Assembly: GCA_030789695.1 (NCBI GenBank)
Contig: CM061141.1
Location: 166,229,079-166,293,078, forward strand
Reading direction: 5' to 3'
DNA from: Scilla litardierei
Taxonomy: Eukaryota; Streptophyta; Magnoliopsida; Asparagales; Asparagaceae
DNA: 64,000 nt
The notes under the pieces are model-generated. The model saw only the letters and a list, made by a program, of their open reading frames with translations. It was not told the DNA's origin and made no database searches. Made by a program: the position numbers and the translations under genes. Below, one piece after another: positions 22,544 to 35,990 of this stretch. Numbering within the stretch: position 1 is the first letter of the stretch; every line of letters starts with the position of its first letter.

Positions 22544-25463
22544 ATGGGCTCGGTACACATTGAGGGGATCTGGGATGAAGCGGACAAAGAAGCAAAGGTT
22601 TGAAATTATTTTGATTTGTTAACTGACTAATTTACTAGAAAATAAAGCTTAACATTTAGTGACTATATTGGTATCTGGTACTTAATTCAGCGTATTGTTG
22701 AAGGCTCAGAGGTTAATGAAGATTATACAAATCAGTTCACAACAAATAAAATTTTCCCCAGCATAGAAGAGCTTGGTAAATGGGTAAAAGGGGTCGGTGT
22801 GAAAACCGGTAATTTGGTTGTTACAAAATCATCAAATATGAGTACAAAGGGCAATAGGGTCCCACCTTATTATGTTTGTTGTGAAAGAAGTGGGACATAT
22901 CAGCCACACAGGCCGGATATATCGGCCAAAAAATCAACTCGAATCAAGAAGTGTTCATGTCCCTTCTACTTGAGGGCTAATGGTGTGGCAACAGAAAAGT
23001 GGATTTTGATAGTTGTACGTGGCAATCACAACCATAAACCCGCAATGTACATCGAGCGACCATCCAGATGAGAGGAGGTTCGGAGGTGGGGAGATGGCCA
23101 CGGTGAGAGACTTGTCACATAGACTGCTTAGGCCAAGGGAAATCTTGAAATACCTGAAGGAAAAGGATAATGCAACATCTACCACAATCAACACTATTTA
23201 TAAAGCCAGACAGAGGATGAAGGCAGGGGAAATGGCCTGGAGAGCAGAAATGCAGCTATTCCTTAATCTACTGACACAGCGTAATTACATTGTGTATCAT
23301 GAAGTGGACGAAGTGACAACTGCAGCGAGGACTATATTTTGGGCACATCCGCAGTCGGTTGAGTTATTACGAAAATTTCCAGAGATTCTGGTTATGGACT
23401 GCGCGTTGAATACCAACCGCAACCGGCCACCATTGATGGAGATGTATGGGGTGACGTCCACAGATATTCAGTTCGCAGCGGCATTTTGTTACACGGAGGC
23501 CGTACGTGAGGAGAACTACTTGTGGGCCTTGGGGAAGTTGAGCTCTTTGCTGCAGGGATACAGGATGCCACGTGTAATTTTGTCAGCACTGGAGCCAGCA
23601 CTTATGAATGCCATTGGCCATGAATTTCCCCTTGCGGTGCACCAAATATGTAGAATGCACATATCCAAAAATATTGCCAAAAATTGCCAGCCCTCTTTTG
23701 AAGATCAAGAAAAATGGTTAGGTTTCATCTCTAGCTGGAATTTATTGGTGGGGGAACGCAAGGAGGAGGAGTATGTTGCTAAACTGAAGGCATTGGAGAC
23801 CGAGTACAAAGATTACACAAGGGTCGTGAGCTATGTGAAGACATCTTAGTTGGACAAGTACAAGGAGAAGTTTATTTCTGTATGGACAGATGGCAATCTC
23901 CACTTTGGAAATGTCAGTACCAACAGAGGGCAGACCAAAAGAGCCCAGACTGAACATTCTAAGCTTAAAAGGGCATTGGGTTCATCGGCCTTCAGTTTAT
24001 CCGCTTCTTGGCCAACAATACATGAATCATTAGAGGGGCAGCATATCGAGATCAAGGCATCATTCGAGAAATCTAAGATCATGTTGCAACATAATGTGCA
24101 TGGGTTCTTGTTCAGGGAGCTGATAGGATTTACAGCCGCTGCGGCGTTGAAGATAATGTCTGTGGAAGCTGATAAATCTGACCCTATGGGAACGGACCAA
24201 TGCACAGGTGATTGTCTAGCTAGAATGATTTATGGTGTACCATGTGCCAATGAGATTGGCGAATACACAAGGGAAAATTGCCCCATTCCCTTAGATGCCG
24301 TAAATTCTCATTGGAAGCAGCTAGACATGGAGGCTAAGCCGGAATTGATGTCTGAAGAAGATGGGCTTATACATGCTGAATTAGAGCGCATACACAAGCT
24401 CTATGCTCAACTTGATGGGCCAATGAAGCAGGAGTTGTTAATTAAGTTGAAGGAGCTAGCTACCCCGTCGACAAATCTGATTACAGAGCCGCAAGTTAAT
24501 GTCGTGTTCAATGGAAGAAGAAAAAGGGATAATAATTTGACAAATGAAGATACAGCCACCCCCATTCATCCTGCTCATTTTGATCATGACTTCACCGATG
24601 CGGCTAGTTGCTCTGCTCAAATTCCACCTGAGGTCTCATCGAAACAGGAAAGCGTCGGCCGTGTCCAGCCGAGACGGTCCCAAAGGATCAAAAATACGTC
24701 TGCCCCACCCATTCCTCCTCAACTTGCTAGAAAGAAACCAACTGGCAAAGCCGCGACATCTGGCAGTATGACTGGGGTTTCTGCTACAGCTTCATTTGCA
24801 GTAGCAAATTATGAAGCAAAGGACGCTAGAGCCGTTCAAGGAGGCATACCTTATCTTGATCAATTCCCCGCTGCAATCGCCAAATATATATCGAACGTCA
24901 CAGATGTGACGGCAGATGGGAACTGTGGTTACAGGGCTATATCTTCACATCTAGGGATGGGAGAGGACCAGTGGAAGGTGGTCAGAAGAGAGTTGCTTCA
25001 AGAGCTGCGTGACCATTATGATGTGCACTCAAAGGTGATGGGTGAGGAAAGTGCACAAGAACAGGTAGTGTCAATTAACTATATGGGTGACCACCCCCCG
25101 ATGCAATATTGGATGACCTTCCCTGAAGTTGGACATATTATCTCAAGTCGTTATAACTGTGTAATACATCTGCTGTCAATGCAACAATGTCTTTCATTTT
25201 TTCCGTTAAGATCAGGACCACACCAAGGTACGAAACGTGGTCCCTTCACCATAGGTTTTGTAAATAATAATCATTTTGTAAATATTCAACTTAAAGATAG
25301 AAGCCCGGTCCCACCGGTAATAAGGCAATGGAAGGCTAACCGCCTGCCTGCGGCCGAAGGATGGGTGGAAGGCCTTGAAGAGAGGATGCGACAATTCGAG
25401 ACATTATTCTGTAAAGATGTAGGCAAATCTCCCACTGTAATTACCGTATCATCAGAGCATTGA
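22544..25463 (+). pseudogene. MULE transposase with C-terminal OTU protease, nearly full length but broken
   Basis: This is the only copy with all three parts. A small exon (22544-22597, 18 codons) joins in phase across a GT-AG intron to 22691. Then come a FAR1/MULE zinc finger (KKCSCPF, GNHNHK), a MULE-type DDE domain (first Asp in VMDCALNTN, E and W in FCYTEAVREENYLW, block HEFPLAVHQICRMHI), a SWIM-like block (GDCLARMIYGVPCANEI), a Ser/Thr/Pro-rich linker and an OTU protease (DGNCGYRAI; FVNNNHFVNI). Breaks: a frameshift at about 23050-23075, and a TAG at 23847-23849 where relatives would have Trp. The second catalytic Asp (usual form TD-x-E) reads SALE here, so the transposase would be inactive even if read through. 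Plus strand, opposite to the two deleted relatives. Confidence 0.8.
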
Positions 25464-25559
25464 ATTTATAATTTTGTGCAAATGTAGTGACTGAGTTTAT
25501 AATGAAAGAATATACTGAATTTTTTGGGATTTTTGTACAAAATATATGGGATTTCTGCA

Positions 25560-25740
25560 CAACGGGAACTCAACGCGCCATCATGTCTTTGCTTGTTGTG
25601 CGCTTTGAACATTTATGTTATGGGATACAGTAGCTAAATTCGCACGACTGGCATAATTTTGCCCATTGTGAGCTTTGAGCAATATATGTTACGGCATTAA
25701 AAATTTGCTCACCGCGCACAACGGACATAAAGGAGAATGC
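25560..25740. repeat. Motif cluster after the MULE-OTU gene
   Basis: Imperfect and exact copies occur at about 25570, 25605, 25655 and 25700 (CTCACCGCGCACAACGGACAT). They lie just past the 3' end of the MULE-OTU gene and match the clusters beside the other two. Confidence 0.55.
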
Positions 25741-26440
25741 TAAGAGTTGGACTCATAATTGTGTGCTTTGGTATGTTATTGATGTTGACGACCGTATACT
25801 GCAGTAAATGTGTTATTTATGTTGCATGAAGTGATTTCCACCTCTGCGTATTCTTGAATCTTTCTCTCCTTGACGATGGTCTACTTGAATCTATGGCATA
25901 AGTCCAATATCCCAAGTTCGTTTAAAGGAAAACTCTATACGTAACAATCTCGATGCATGTAGAGGCTATGTGAATGCTGGAGAAAATGACTCCAATGAAA
26001 CACACTGACAAATCAGATTCATCCATACACATCAGGTAAAAGGTGGGACCGGTGTGAGCAATGAGAAAAAAATTGTATATCTGGTACACTGTGATGCTAA
26101 GCTCAATTCCAACGCAGTTCACGTGCACTAAGTATATTCCCGGGAAAATTAGATATTTCACACCATCCTTCACCATTTCTGTGATGGATGTATGCTAATA
26201 GTTTTAATATCCACAAGAAATTAAGCAATCGGTGTACGAAGATCGCTAATGGTTGGAAAACAGATATTTAAACTAACAAGCGGTAAAAGACTGCACCAGA
26301 CGGTGTTCATTGCCAATTGAATGTTCGGGGTTCATTACTAACGCATAAACCATCACATGTTCACCTCTAAAAATATGAAACCCATTTGGGGTACTAAGAT
26401 GGCCACGATTCATACAGACGCCTCGCTGGAGGGGGCGTTG
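25741..26440. other. Spacer, nothing recognised
   Basis: No convincing frame, repeat or RNA gene is seen between the MULE flank and the coiled-coil pseudogene. Confidence 0.4.
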
Positions 26441-26454
26441 GTAGCCAAACCGTC

Positions 26455-27316
26455 CTACGTTTGGGCCGATCCTCCACCGGACTCCCGACCAGATCGCTGA
26501 CGCTTCCTCGCCTCAGCCTCATGCCTCACGTCTGCAATCGAGTTTGGAGGAAGCGAGTTTCTCTCCAACTCGGCTATACGAGCCAGGAGACTGCTCTTCT
26601 CTACGTACCATCGCTCTTCGGAGCTCTTCCGAACCGCTGACATGGAGGCCGCCCGATCTTTAGCTTTCGCAACCTCCCAATCCGCCTGAGATCTGCAGTC
26701 TCTCTCTTTCATCAGCTGCTCCTTCAAATCCTTAAGTTGAGATTCGAAGGAAACCGTTTTTTTCCGCTCGGCAATCAACAATTGCACCACTCGGCGACGC
26801 AGTTCCGCCCCGACCAATGATGTCTGTAGGGAATCATGGATAAGACTGTAAGAGTAAGGCAACAGCACAACGAGACGACATTAGTACTTAACCTGGTAAC
26901 TGCCATAAACGACTGAGTTAGCGAGCCTTTCAATGTCAATTTGACCCAGGACACTTTGGTCAATGGGAAGGATGGAGTTCTCCACCAGCCGACTGGCCAC
27001 CCCCCCTATCCACCAATGCAGACTCGCCGTCCCAGACGGGGAAGAAGGGTCGGTGACGGTTCCCCCTAGTACCTTCCGATGGAACGTCAGTGGGCGGATT
27101 CAACAGCAATGCCCCCTCGTACGCCGGGGGGACATAGCCTGCCGGAACGAGACCTCCCCATGGCCACGTATCCCTTAGGGGAGTCTCAGGCAACTGCGGC
27201 CGCACATCACCCCTGTCATGAAGGGAACGGTTATCCTCTACGTCACCGTCTCTTCTTCCCTCTGAAGACTGGCCTTGCAAAGTTTCTTCGTCCCACTGAC
27301 ACGATTTCTCAGCCAT
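26455..27316 (-). pseudogene. Two-exon coiled-coil protein, frameshifted paralogue of 59291-60318
   Basis: Exon 1 runs from the ATG at 27316 (MAEKSCQWD) to a CAG/GTTAAG donor at 26893; exon 2 runs from a CCCTACAG acceptor at 26823 to the TAG at 26455. Matches to the intact relative include ESALVD, ENSILPID..LGQIDIERLANS (relative ENITLPRD..LNGVDLETMANC) at the end of exon 1 and VGAELRRRVVQLL (relative FGAGLRRRAHEL) at the start of exon 2, then a coiled coil. A one-base shift lies in the run of seven C at 27000-27006, so it is a pseudogene or a sequencing error there. Function is unknown; such coiled-coil genes often accompany plant mobile DNA. Confidence 0.6.
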
Positions 27317-28170
27317 ATCTGCAGTGAAGGCACAAATCATGGCGAATGGTGATATATCCCCAAATTTGGCGGGATAAATATCCTCCACTTGACCGGACGC
27401 ATGGCGGGGTTTTCTGGGGTCTTCGCGGGGTTTTTTTGCGGTCTGCTACATTAATACTCCGAGTTTGGCGGCAACTCAAATTTTTTGCCAGGTCCTGCAT
27501 TATGGGTGGCCATCTTGGTTCTTGACTCTCTCGCTCTTCCGTTTGTTATTACAAGTATAAATAAACGGCGGATTAATTACTGAGCACGCAAAACGGGGCA
27601 AAATTTGAACCGTTGTGCGCGGTGAGCAAACATAATTTAGTCACGCGCAGTATATGCGTAAATGAGGGATAGTTGTGCGCGGTCGAATATTTGGATTTAT
27701 TATACGAATTTCCTCATCGCGCACAAATGGCATTACTGTATACAGTTGTGTGAGGAGATATATTAAACGACTAAAATTTTTTACTTGTCAGAATGGATAC
27801 AAATATTCGCTGATATGGCGCTTACGTGAAAAACTTTTCTCAAACAAAGTACCAGCAAATTCGGCAGTTGGATGAGTAGATGACCGGTCGAATTCTTGTT
27901 TGTGGTCCCACCAACCTCTCACCTCATCCACCTCATCCATCTCTACGTACCATCGCTTTTCGTCTTATTAATAGTAACACATGAAAGTGGAGCCCACAGA
28001 GGGAAAAAGATAAAATTTTTCAACGCAGCACAGCGGAACGACGCGAAACCTACTGCAAATTGCCCAGTTAACAACATTCGAACGCGAAGGTCCACAAATT
28101 GTTTAGCGGGCCCCACAATATATTCTCGAGTCTCGACACCCCACTATCCAACCCCATTGAATCTAGTTGG
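27317..28170. repeat. AT-rich spacer with scattered motif copies
   Basis: Copies of the motif lie at about 27575-27600 (GAGCACGCAAAACGGGCAAA-like), 27612 (CCGTTGTGCGCGGTGAGCAA), 27672 and 27718. No gene is recognised; the short open frames are not supported. Confidence 0.45.
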
Positions 28171-29205
28171 TAGATGATGTGACATTTAATTAGGTATTTT
28201 TTCCCATATTTAGTTTACGTGAATTAAGCTATATTCGACGACTCCATGCAAGTCTAAGCGGAAGTTGGCCGGTTATATCATCTTCAAACCACACTGCAAC
28301 AACACGCCAAATATGGCGTTTTCCCTCCATCAACCGCCCTGCTAAGCAGGAATCATTTTGCCGGTTTGCTACAGGGCCATCCAAATTTGGAGAGTCAATG
28401 TAGCAACCTCTGATGTATAAAAAAACAGTGTAGCAACCTACATCCAGTTTTTGTATGTCTGTTTATTAGACCATACCTAGAACATTCATTATGATTCTGT
28501 TTGTTTATTTCGATCCCCCTATGGCATTATCCAAAAGGCGGGAATAAAATAACAACAATCGTGCCAAATAAGAGTCTAAATATATATATATAATCCAAAA
28601 AATCATAAAACCACATTATAAACTTAGGTGATAAGAGGAACGAAAGTCTAATATCAACATTGAGATACACGAAGGAAACTTAACGTCTCAAATCACAACA
28701 CATATAGATATAGCATACATGGAGACCATATCACAAAATTCACACATATATATGATATATGATCAACAAATATAGTGCGGAATTAAAATTAAACCCAAAT
28801 AATAAACAAATGCAAACACAATTATGTATCAAGGGTTCGGATTACCCAAGTAACTTCCCTTGTTCCCGGTTATCCTACGTCCCTTCCACCCGGATACCTC
28901 CGGATACTCAAGTTAGAACCCTAACTTGAGGTTGCCTTTAAACCCACTTGTAGCAACCCTACAAGTGAAATCGAATACAATCTATGTCCTTCACTCCTAC
29001 AACTTGGGAGTAAGCAAACCGCTCTCGCAAACCTAGCACAAAAACAAAATAACGAAAGTTATGAAATTATGAAAGCAACACTTACAATCCCTTATGCCTT
29101 GAAGTAGAACTTGAAGGAGAAGTGTGTTGTGTGTTGAAGACTCTCTTGGAAGAGAGGAGAAAGCCATTTCTCTTGACTGCACCTATTACCTTGACGATCA
29201 CTACC
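28171..29205. other. Left flank of the satellite, possible LTR remnant
   Basis: The part from about 28560 to 29190 is AT-rich at first and then has TACCTCCGGATACTCAAG- and AACCCTAACTTGAGG-type sequence, and may be a truncated LTR or other decayed element. A duplicated phrase around GTAGCAACCT occurs near 28398 and 28431. No coding sequence is recognised. The satellite starts without any partial decay at 29206, although a few bases before it (TGCACCT) may be a degenerate monomer edge. Confidence 0.35.
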
Positions 29206-32200
29206 GTTTGAATACACATCGCTCCTGCCTTTGCACCGGCTCCATTATATCAGTTCCCGCCTGTTACTCATGAATCCCTGTCAATAGAGAGGACTACTGC
29301 CGTAAAGGTAGCGGCCGATGTATTAGATCGGGTGCCAAACGGCGGCTCAAGGCTGGACCGATATACGTGCACCTCATGGGCATTCACGTTCCGTTTGAAT
29401 ACACATCGCTCCTGCCTTTGCACCGGCTCCATTATATCAGTTCCCGCCTGTTACTCATGAATCCCTGTCAATAGAGAGGACTACTGCCGTAAAGGTGGAG
29501 GCCGAGGTAATAGATCGGGTACCAATCGGCGGCTCAAGGCTGGACCGATATACGTGCACCTCATGGGCATTTACGTTCCGTTTGAATACACATCGCTCCT
29601 GCCTTTGCACCGGCTCCATTATATCAGTTCCCGCCTGTTACTCATGAATCCCTGTCAATAAAGAGGACTACTGCCGTCAAGGTGGGGGCCGAGGTAATAG
29701 ATCGGGTGCCAAACGGTGGCTCAAGGCTGGACCGATATACGTGCACCTCATGGGCATTCACGTTCCGTTTGAATACACATCGCTCCTGCCTTTGCACCGG
29801 CTCCATTATATCAGTTCCCGCCTGTTACTCATGAATCCCAGTCAATAGAGAGGACTACTGCCGTAAATGTGGGGGCCGAGATAATAGATATGGTGCCAAA
29901 TGGCGGCTCAAGGCTGGACCGATATACGTGCACCTCATGGGCATTCACGTTCCGTTTGAATACACATCGCTCCTGCCTTTGCACCGGCTCCATTATATCA
30001 GTTCCCGCCTGTTACTCATGAATCCCTGTCAATAGAGAGGACAACTGCCGTAAAGGTGGGGGCCGAGGTAATAGATCGGGGGCCAAACGACGGCTCTAGG
30101 CTGGACCGATATACGTGCACCTCATGGGCATTCACGTTCCGTTTGAATACACATCGCTCCTGCCTTTGCACCGGCTCCATTATATCAGTTCCCGCCTGTT
30201 ACTCATGAATCCCTGTCAATAGAGAGGACTACTGCCGTAAAGGTGGAGGCCGAGGTAACAGATCGGGTGCCAATCGACGGCTCAAGGCTGGACCGATATA
30301 CGTGCACCTCATGGGCATTCACGCTCCGTTTGAATACACATCGCTCCTGCCTTTGCACCGGCTCCATTATATCAGTTCCCGCCTGTTACTCATGAATCCC
30401 TGTCAATAGAGAGGACTACTGCCGTAAAGGTGGAGGTCGAGGTAATAGATCGGGTGCCAATCGGCGACCCTAGGCTGGACCGATATACGTGCACCTCATG
30501 GGCATTCACGTTCCGTTTGAATACACATCGCTCATGCCTTTGCACCGGCTCCATTATATCAGTTCCCGCCTGTTACTCATGAATCCCTGTCAATAGAGAG
30601 GACTACTGCCGTAAAGGTGGAGGCCGATGTAATAGATCGGGTGCCAAACGGCGGCTCAAGGCTGGAACGATATACATGCACCTCATGGGCATTCACGTTC
30701 CGTTTGAATACACATCGCTCCTACCTTTGCACCGGCTCCATTATATCAGTTCCCGTCTGTTACTCATGAATCCCTGTCAATAGAGAGGACTACTGCCGTA
30801 AAGGTGGTGGCCGATGTAATAGATCGGGTGCCAAACGGCGGCTCAAAGCTGGACCGATATACGTGCACCTCATGGGCATTCACGTTCGGTTTGAATACAC
30901 ATCGCTCCTGCCGTTGCACCGGCTCCATTATATCAGTTCCCGCCTGTTACTCATGAATCCCTGTCAATAGAGAGGACTACTACCGTAAAGGTGGAGGCCG
31001 AGGTAATAGATCGGGTGCCAAACGGCGGCTCAAGGCTGGACCGATATACGTGCACCTCATGGGCATTCATGTTCCGTTTGAATACACATCGCTCCTGCCT
31101 TTGCACCGGCTCCATTATATATGTTCCCGCCTGTTACTCATGAATCCCTGTCAATAGAGAGGACTACTGCCGTAAAGGTGGAGGCCGATGTAATAGATCG
31201 GGTGCCAAACGGCGGCTCAAGGCTGGTCCGATATACGTGCACCTCATAGGCATTCACGTTCCGTTTGAATACACATCGCTCATGCCTTTGCACCGGCTCC
31301 ATTATATCAGTTCCCGCCTGTTACTCATGAATCCCTGTCAATAGAGAGGACTACTGCCGTAAAGGTGGAGGCCGAGGTAATAGATCGGGTGCCAATCGGC
31401 GGCTCAAGGCTGGACCGATATACGTGCACCTCATGGGCATTCACGTTCCGTTTGAATACACATCGCTCATGCCTTTGCACCGGCTCCATTATATCAGTTC
31501 CCGCCTGTTACTCATGAATCCCTGTCAATAGAGAGGACTATTGCCGTAAAGGTGGGGGCCGAGGTAATAGATCGGGTGCCAAATGGCGGCTCAAGGCTGG
31601 ACCGATATACGTGCACCTCATGGGCATTCACGTTCCGTTTGAATACACATCGCTCATGCCTTTGCACCGGCTCCATTATATCAGTTCCCGCCTGTTACTC
31701 ATGAATCCCTGTCAATAGAGAGGACTACTGCCGTAAAGGTGGGGGCCGAGGTAATAGATCGGGTGCCAAACAGCGGCTCAAGGCTGGACCGATATACATG
31801 CACCTCATGGGCATTCACGTTCCGTTTGAATACACATCGCTCATGCCTTTGCACCGGCTCCATTATATCAGTTCCCGCCTGTTACTCATGAATCCCTGTC
31901 AATAGAGAGGACTATTGCCGTAAAGGTGGGGGCCGAGGTAATAGATCGGGTGCCAAACGGCGGCTCAAGCCTGGACCGATATACGTGCACCTCATGGGCA
32001 TTCACGTTCCGTTTGAATACACATCGCTCCTGCCTTTGCACCGGCTCCATTATATCAGTTCCCGTCTGTTACTCATGAATCCCTGTCAATAGAGAGGACT
32101 ACTGCCGTAAAGGTGGAGGCCGAGGTAATAGATCGGGTGCCAAACGGCGGCTCAAGGCTGGACCGATATACGTGCACCGCATGGGCATTCACGTTCGGTT

Positions 32201-35200
32201 TGAATACACATCGCTCCTGCCGTTGCACCGGCTCCATTATATCAGTTCCCGCCTGTTACTCATGAATCCCTGTAAATAGAGAGGACTACTGCCGTAAAGG
32301 TGGAGGCCGAGGTAATAGATCGGGAGCCAAACGACGGCTCAAGGCTGGACCGATATACGTGCACCTCATGGGCATTCACGTTCCGTTTGAATACACATCG
32401 CTCCTGCCTTTGCACTGCCTCCATTATATCAGTTCCCACCTGTTACTCATGAATCCCTGTCAATAGAGAGGACTACTGCCGTAAAGGTGGAGGCCGATGT
32501 AATAGATCGGGTGCCAAACGGCGGCTCAAGGCTGGAACGATATACGTGCACCTCATGGGCATTCACGTTCCGTTTGAATACACATCGCTCATGCCTTTGC
32601 ACCGGCTCCATTATATCAGTTCCCGTCTGTTACTCATGAATCCCTGTCAATAGAGAGGACTACTGCCGTAAAGGTGGAGGCCGAGGTAATAGATCGCGGG
32701 CCAAACGGTGGCTCAAGGCTGGACCGATATACGTGCACCGCATGGGCATTCACGTTCGGTTTGAATACACATCGCTCCTGCCGTTGCACCGGCTCCATTA
32801 TATCAGTTCCCGCCTGTTACTCATGAATCCCTGTAAATAGAGAGGACTACTGCCGTAAAGGTGGAGGCCGAGGTAATAGATCGGGTGCCAAACGACGGCT
32901 CAGGGCTGGACCGATATACGTGCACCTCATGGGCATTCACGTTCCGTTTGAATACACATCGCTCCTGCCTTTGCACCGGCTCCATTATATCAGTTCCCGC
33001 CTGATACTCTTGAATCACTGTCAATAGAGAGGACTACTGCCGTAAAGGTGGAGGCCGATGTAATAGATCGGGTGCCAAACGGCGGCTCAAGGCTGGAACG
33101 ATATACGTGCACCTCATGGGCATTCACGTTCCGTTTGAATACACATCGCTCCTACCTTTGCACCGGCTCCATTATATCAGTTCCCGTCTGTTACTCATGA
33201 ATCCATGTCAATAGAGAGGACTACTTCCGTAAAGGTGGTGGCCGATGTAATAGATCGGGTGCCAAACGTCGGCTCAAGGCTGGACCGATATACGTGCACC
33301 TCATGGGCATTCACGTTCGGTTTGAATACACATCGCTCCTGCCATTGCACCGGCTCCATTATATCAGTTCCCGCCTGTTACTCATGAATCCCTGTAAATA
33401 GAGAGGACTACTGCCGTAAAGGTGGAGGCCGAGGTAATAGATCGGGTGCTAAACGCCGGCTCAAGGCTGGACCGATATACGTGCACCTCATGGGCATTCA
33501 CGTTCCGTTTGAATACACATCGCTCCTGCCTTTGCACCGGCTCCATTATATCAGTTCCCGCCTGTTACTCATGAATCCCAGTCAATAGAGAGGACTACTG
33601 CCATAAATGTGGGGGCCGAGATAATAGATAGGGTGCCAAATGGCGGCTCAAGGCTGGACCGATATACGTGCACCTCATGGGCATTCACGTTCCGTCTGAA
33701 TACACATCGCTCCTGCCTTTGCACTGGCTCCATTATATCAGTTCCCGCCTGTTACTCATGAATCCCTGTCAATAGAGACAACTGCCGTAAAGGTGGAGGC
33801 CGAGGTAATAGATCGGGTGCCAAACGGCGGGTCAAGGCTGGACCGATATACGTGCACCGCATGGGCATTCACGTTCGGTTTGAATACACATCGCTCCTGC
33901 CGTTGCACCGGCTCCATTATATCAGTTCCCGCCTGTTACTCATGAATCCCTGTAAATAGAGAGGACTACTGCCGTAAAGGTGGAGGCCGAGGTAATAGAT
34001 CGGTTGCCAAACGACGGCTCAAGGCTGGACCGATATACGTGCACCTCATGGGCATTCACGTTCCGTTTGAATACACATCGCTCCTGCCTTTGCACCGGCT
34101 CCATTATATCAGTTCCCGCCTGTTACTCATGAATCCCTGTCAATAGAGAGGACTACTGCCCTAAAGGTGGAGGCCGAGGTAATAGATCGGGTGCCAAACG
34201 GCGGCTCAAGGCTGGACCGATATACGTGCACCTCATGGGCATTCACGTTCGGTTTGAATACACATCGCTCCTGTCGTTGCACCGGCTCCATTATATCAGT
34301 TCCCGCCTGTTACTCATGAATCCCTGTAAATAGAGAGGACTACTGCCGTAAAGGTGGAGGCCGAGGTAATAGATCGGGTGCCAAACGACGGCTCAAGGCT
34401 GGACCGATATACGTGCACCTCATGGGCATTCACGTTCCGTTTGAATACACATCGCTCCTGCATTTGCACCGGCTCCATTATATCAGTTCCCGCATGTTAC
34501 TCATGAATCCCTGTCAATAAAGAGGACAAATGCCGTAAAGATGGGGGCCGAGGTAATAGATCGCGGGCCAAACGGCGGCTCAAGGCTGGACCGATATACG
34601 TGCACATCATGGGCATTCACGTTCCGTTTGAATACACATCGCTCCTGCCTTTGCACCGGCTCCATTATATTAGTTCCCGCCTGTTACTCATGAATCCCTG
34701 TCAATAGAGAGGACTACTGCCGTAAAGGTGGAGGCCGAGGTAATAGATCGGGTGCCAATCGGCGGCTCAAGGCAGGACCGATATACGTGCACCTCATGGG
34801 CATTCACGTTCCGTTTGAATACACATCGCTCCTGCCTTTGCACCGGCTCCATTATATCAGTTCCCGCCTGATACTCTTGAATCCCTGTCAATAGAGAGGA
34901 CTACTGCCGTAAAGGTGGAGGCCGATGTAATAGATCGGGTGCCAAACGGCGGCTCAAGGCTGGAACGATATACGTGCACCTCATGGGCATTCACGTTCCG
35001 TTTGAATACACATCGCTCCTACCTTTGCACCGGCTCCATTATATCAGTTCCCGTCTGTTACTCATGAATCCCTGTCAATAGAGAGGACTACTGCCGTAAA
35101 GGTGGTGGCCGATGTAATAGATCGGGTGCCAAACGGCGGCTCAAGGCTGGACCGATATACGTGCACCTCATGGGCATTCACGTTCGGTTTGAATACACAT

Positions 35201-35990
35201 CGCTCCTGCCATTGCACCGGCTCCATTATATCAGTTCCCGCCTGTTACTCATGAATCCCTGTAAATAGAGAGGACTACTGCCGTAAAGGTGGAGGCCGAG
35301 GTAATAGATCGGGTGCCAAACGACGGCTCAAGGCTGGACCGATATACGTGCACCTCATGGGCATTCACGTTCTGTTTGAATACACATCGCTCATGCCTTT
35401 GCACCGGCTCCATTATATCAGTTCCCGCCTGTTACTCAAGAATCCCTGTCAATAGAGAGGACTATTGCCGTAAAGGTGGGGGCCGAGGTAAAAGATCGGG
35501 TGCCAAACGGCGGCTCAAGCCTGGACCGATATACGTGCACCTCATGGGCATTCACGTTCCGTTTGAATACACATCGCTCCTGCCTTTGCACCGGCTCCAT
35601 TATATCAGTTCCCGTCTGTTACTCATGAATCTCTGTCAATAGAGAGGACTACTGCCGTAAAGGTGGAGGCCGAGGTAATAGATCGGGTGCCAAACGGCGG
35701 CTCAAGGCTGGACCGATATACGTGCACCGCATGGGCATTCACGTTCGGTTTGAATACACATCGCTCCTGCCGTTGCACCGGCTCCATTATATCAGTTCCC
35801 GCCTGTTACTCATGAATCCCTGTAAATAGAGAGGACTACTGCCGTAAAGGTGGAGGCCGAGGTAATAGATCGGGTGCCAAACGACGGCTCAAGGCTGGAC
35901 CGATATACGTGCACCTCATGGGCATTCACGTTCCGTTTGAATACACATCGCTCCTGCCTTTGCACCGGCTCCATTATATCAGTTCCCGCC

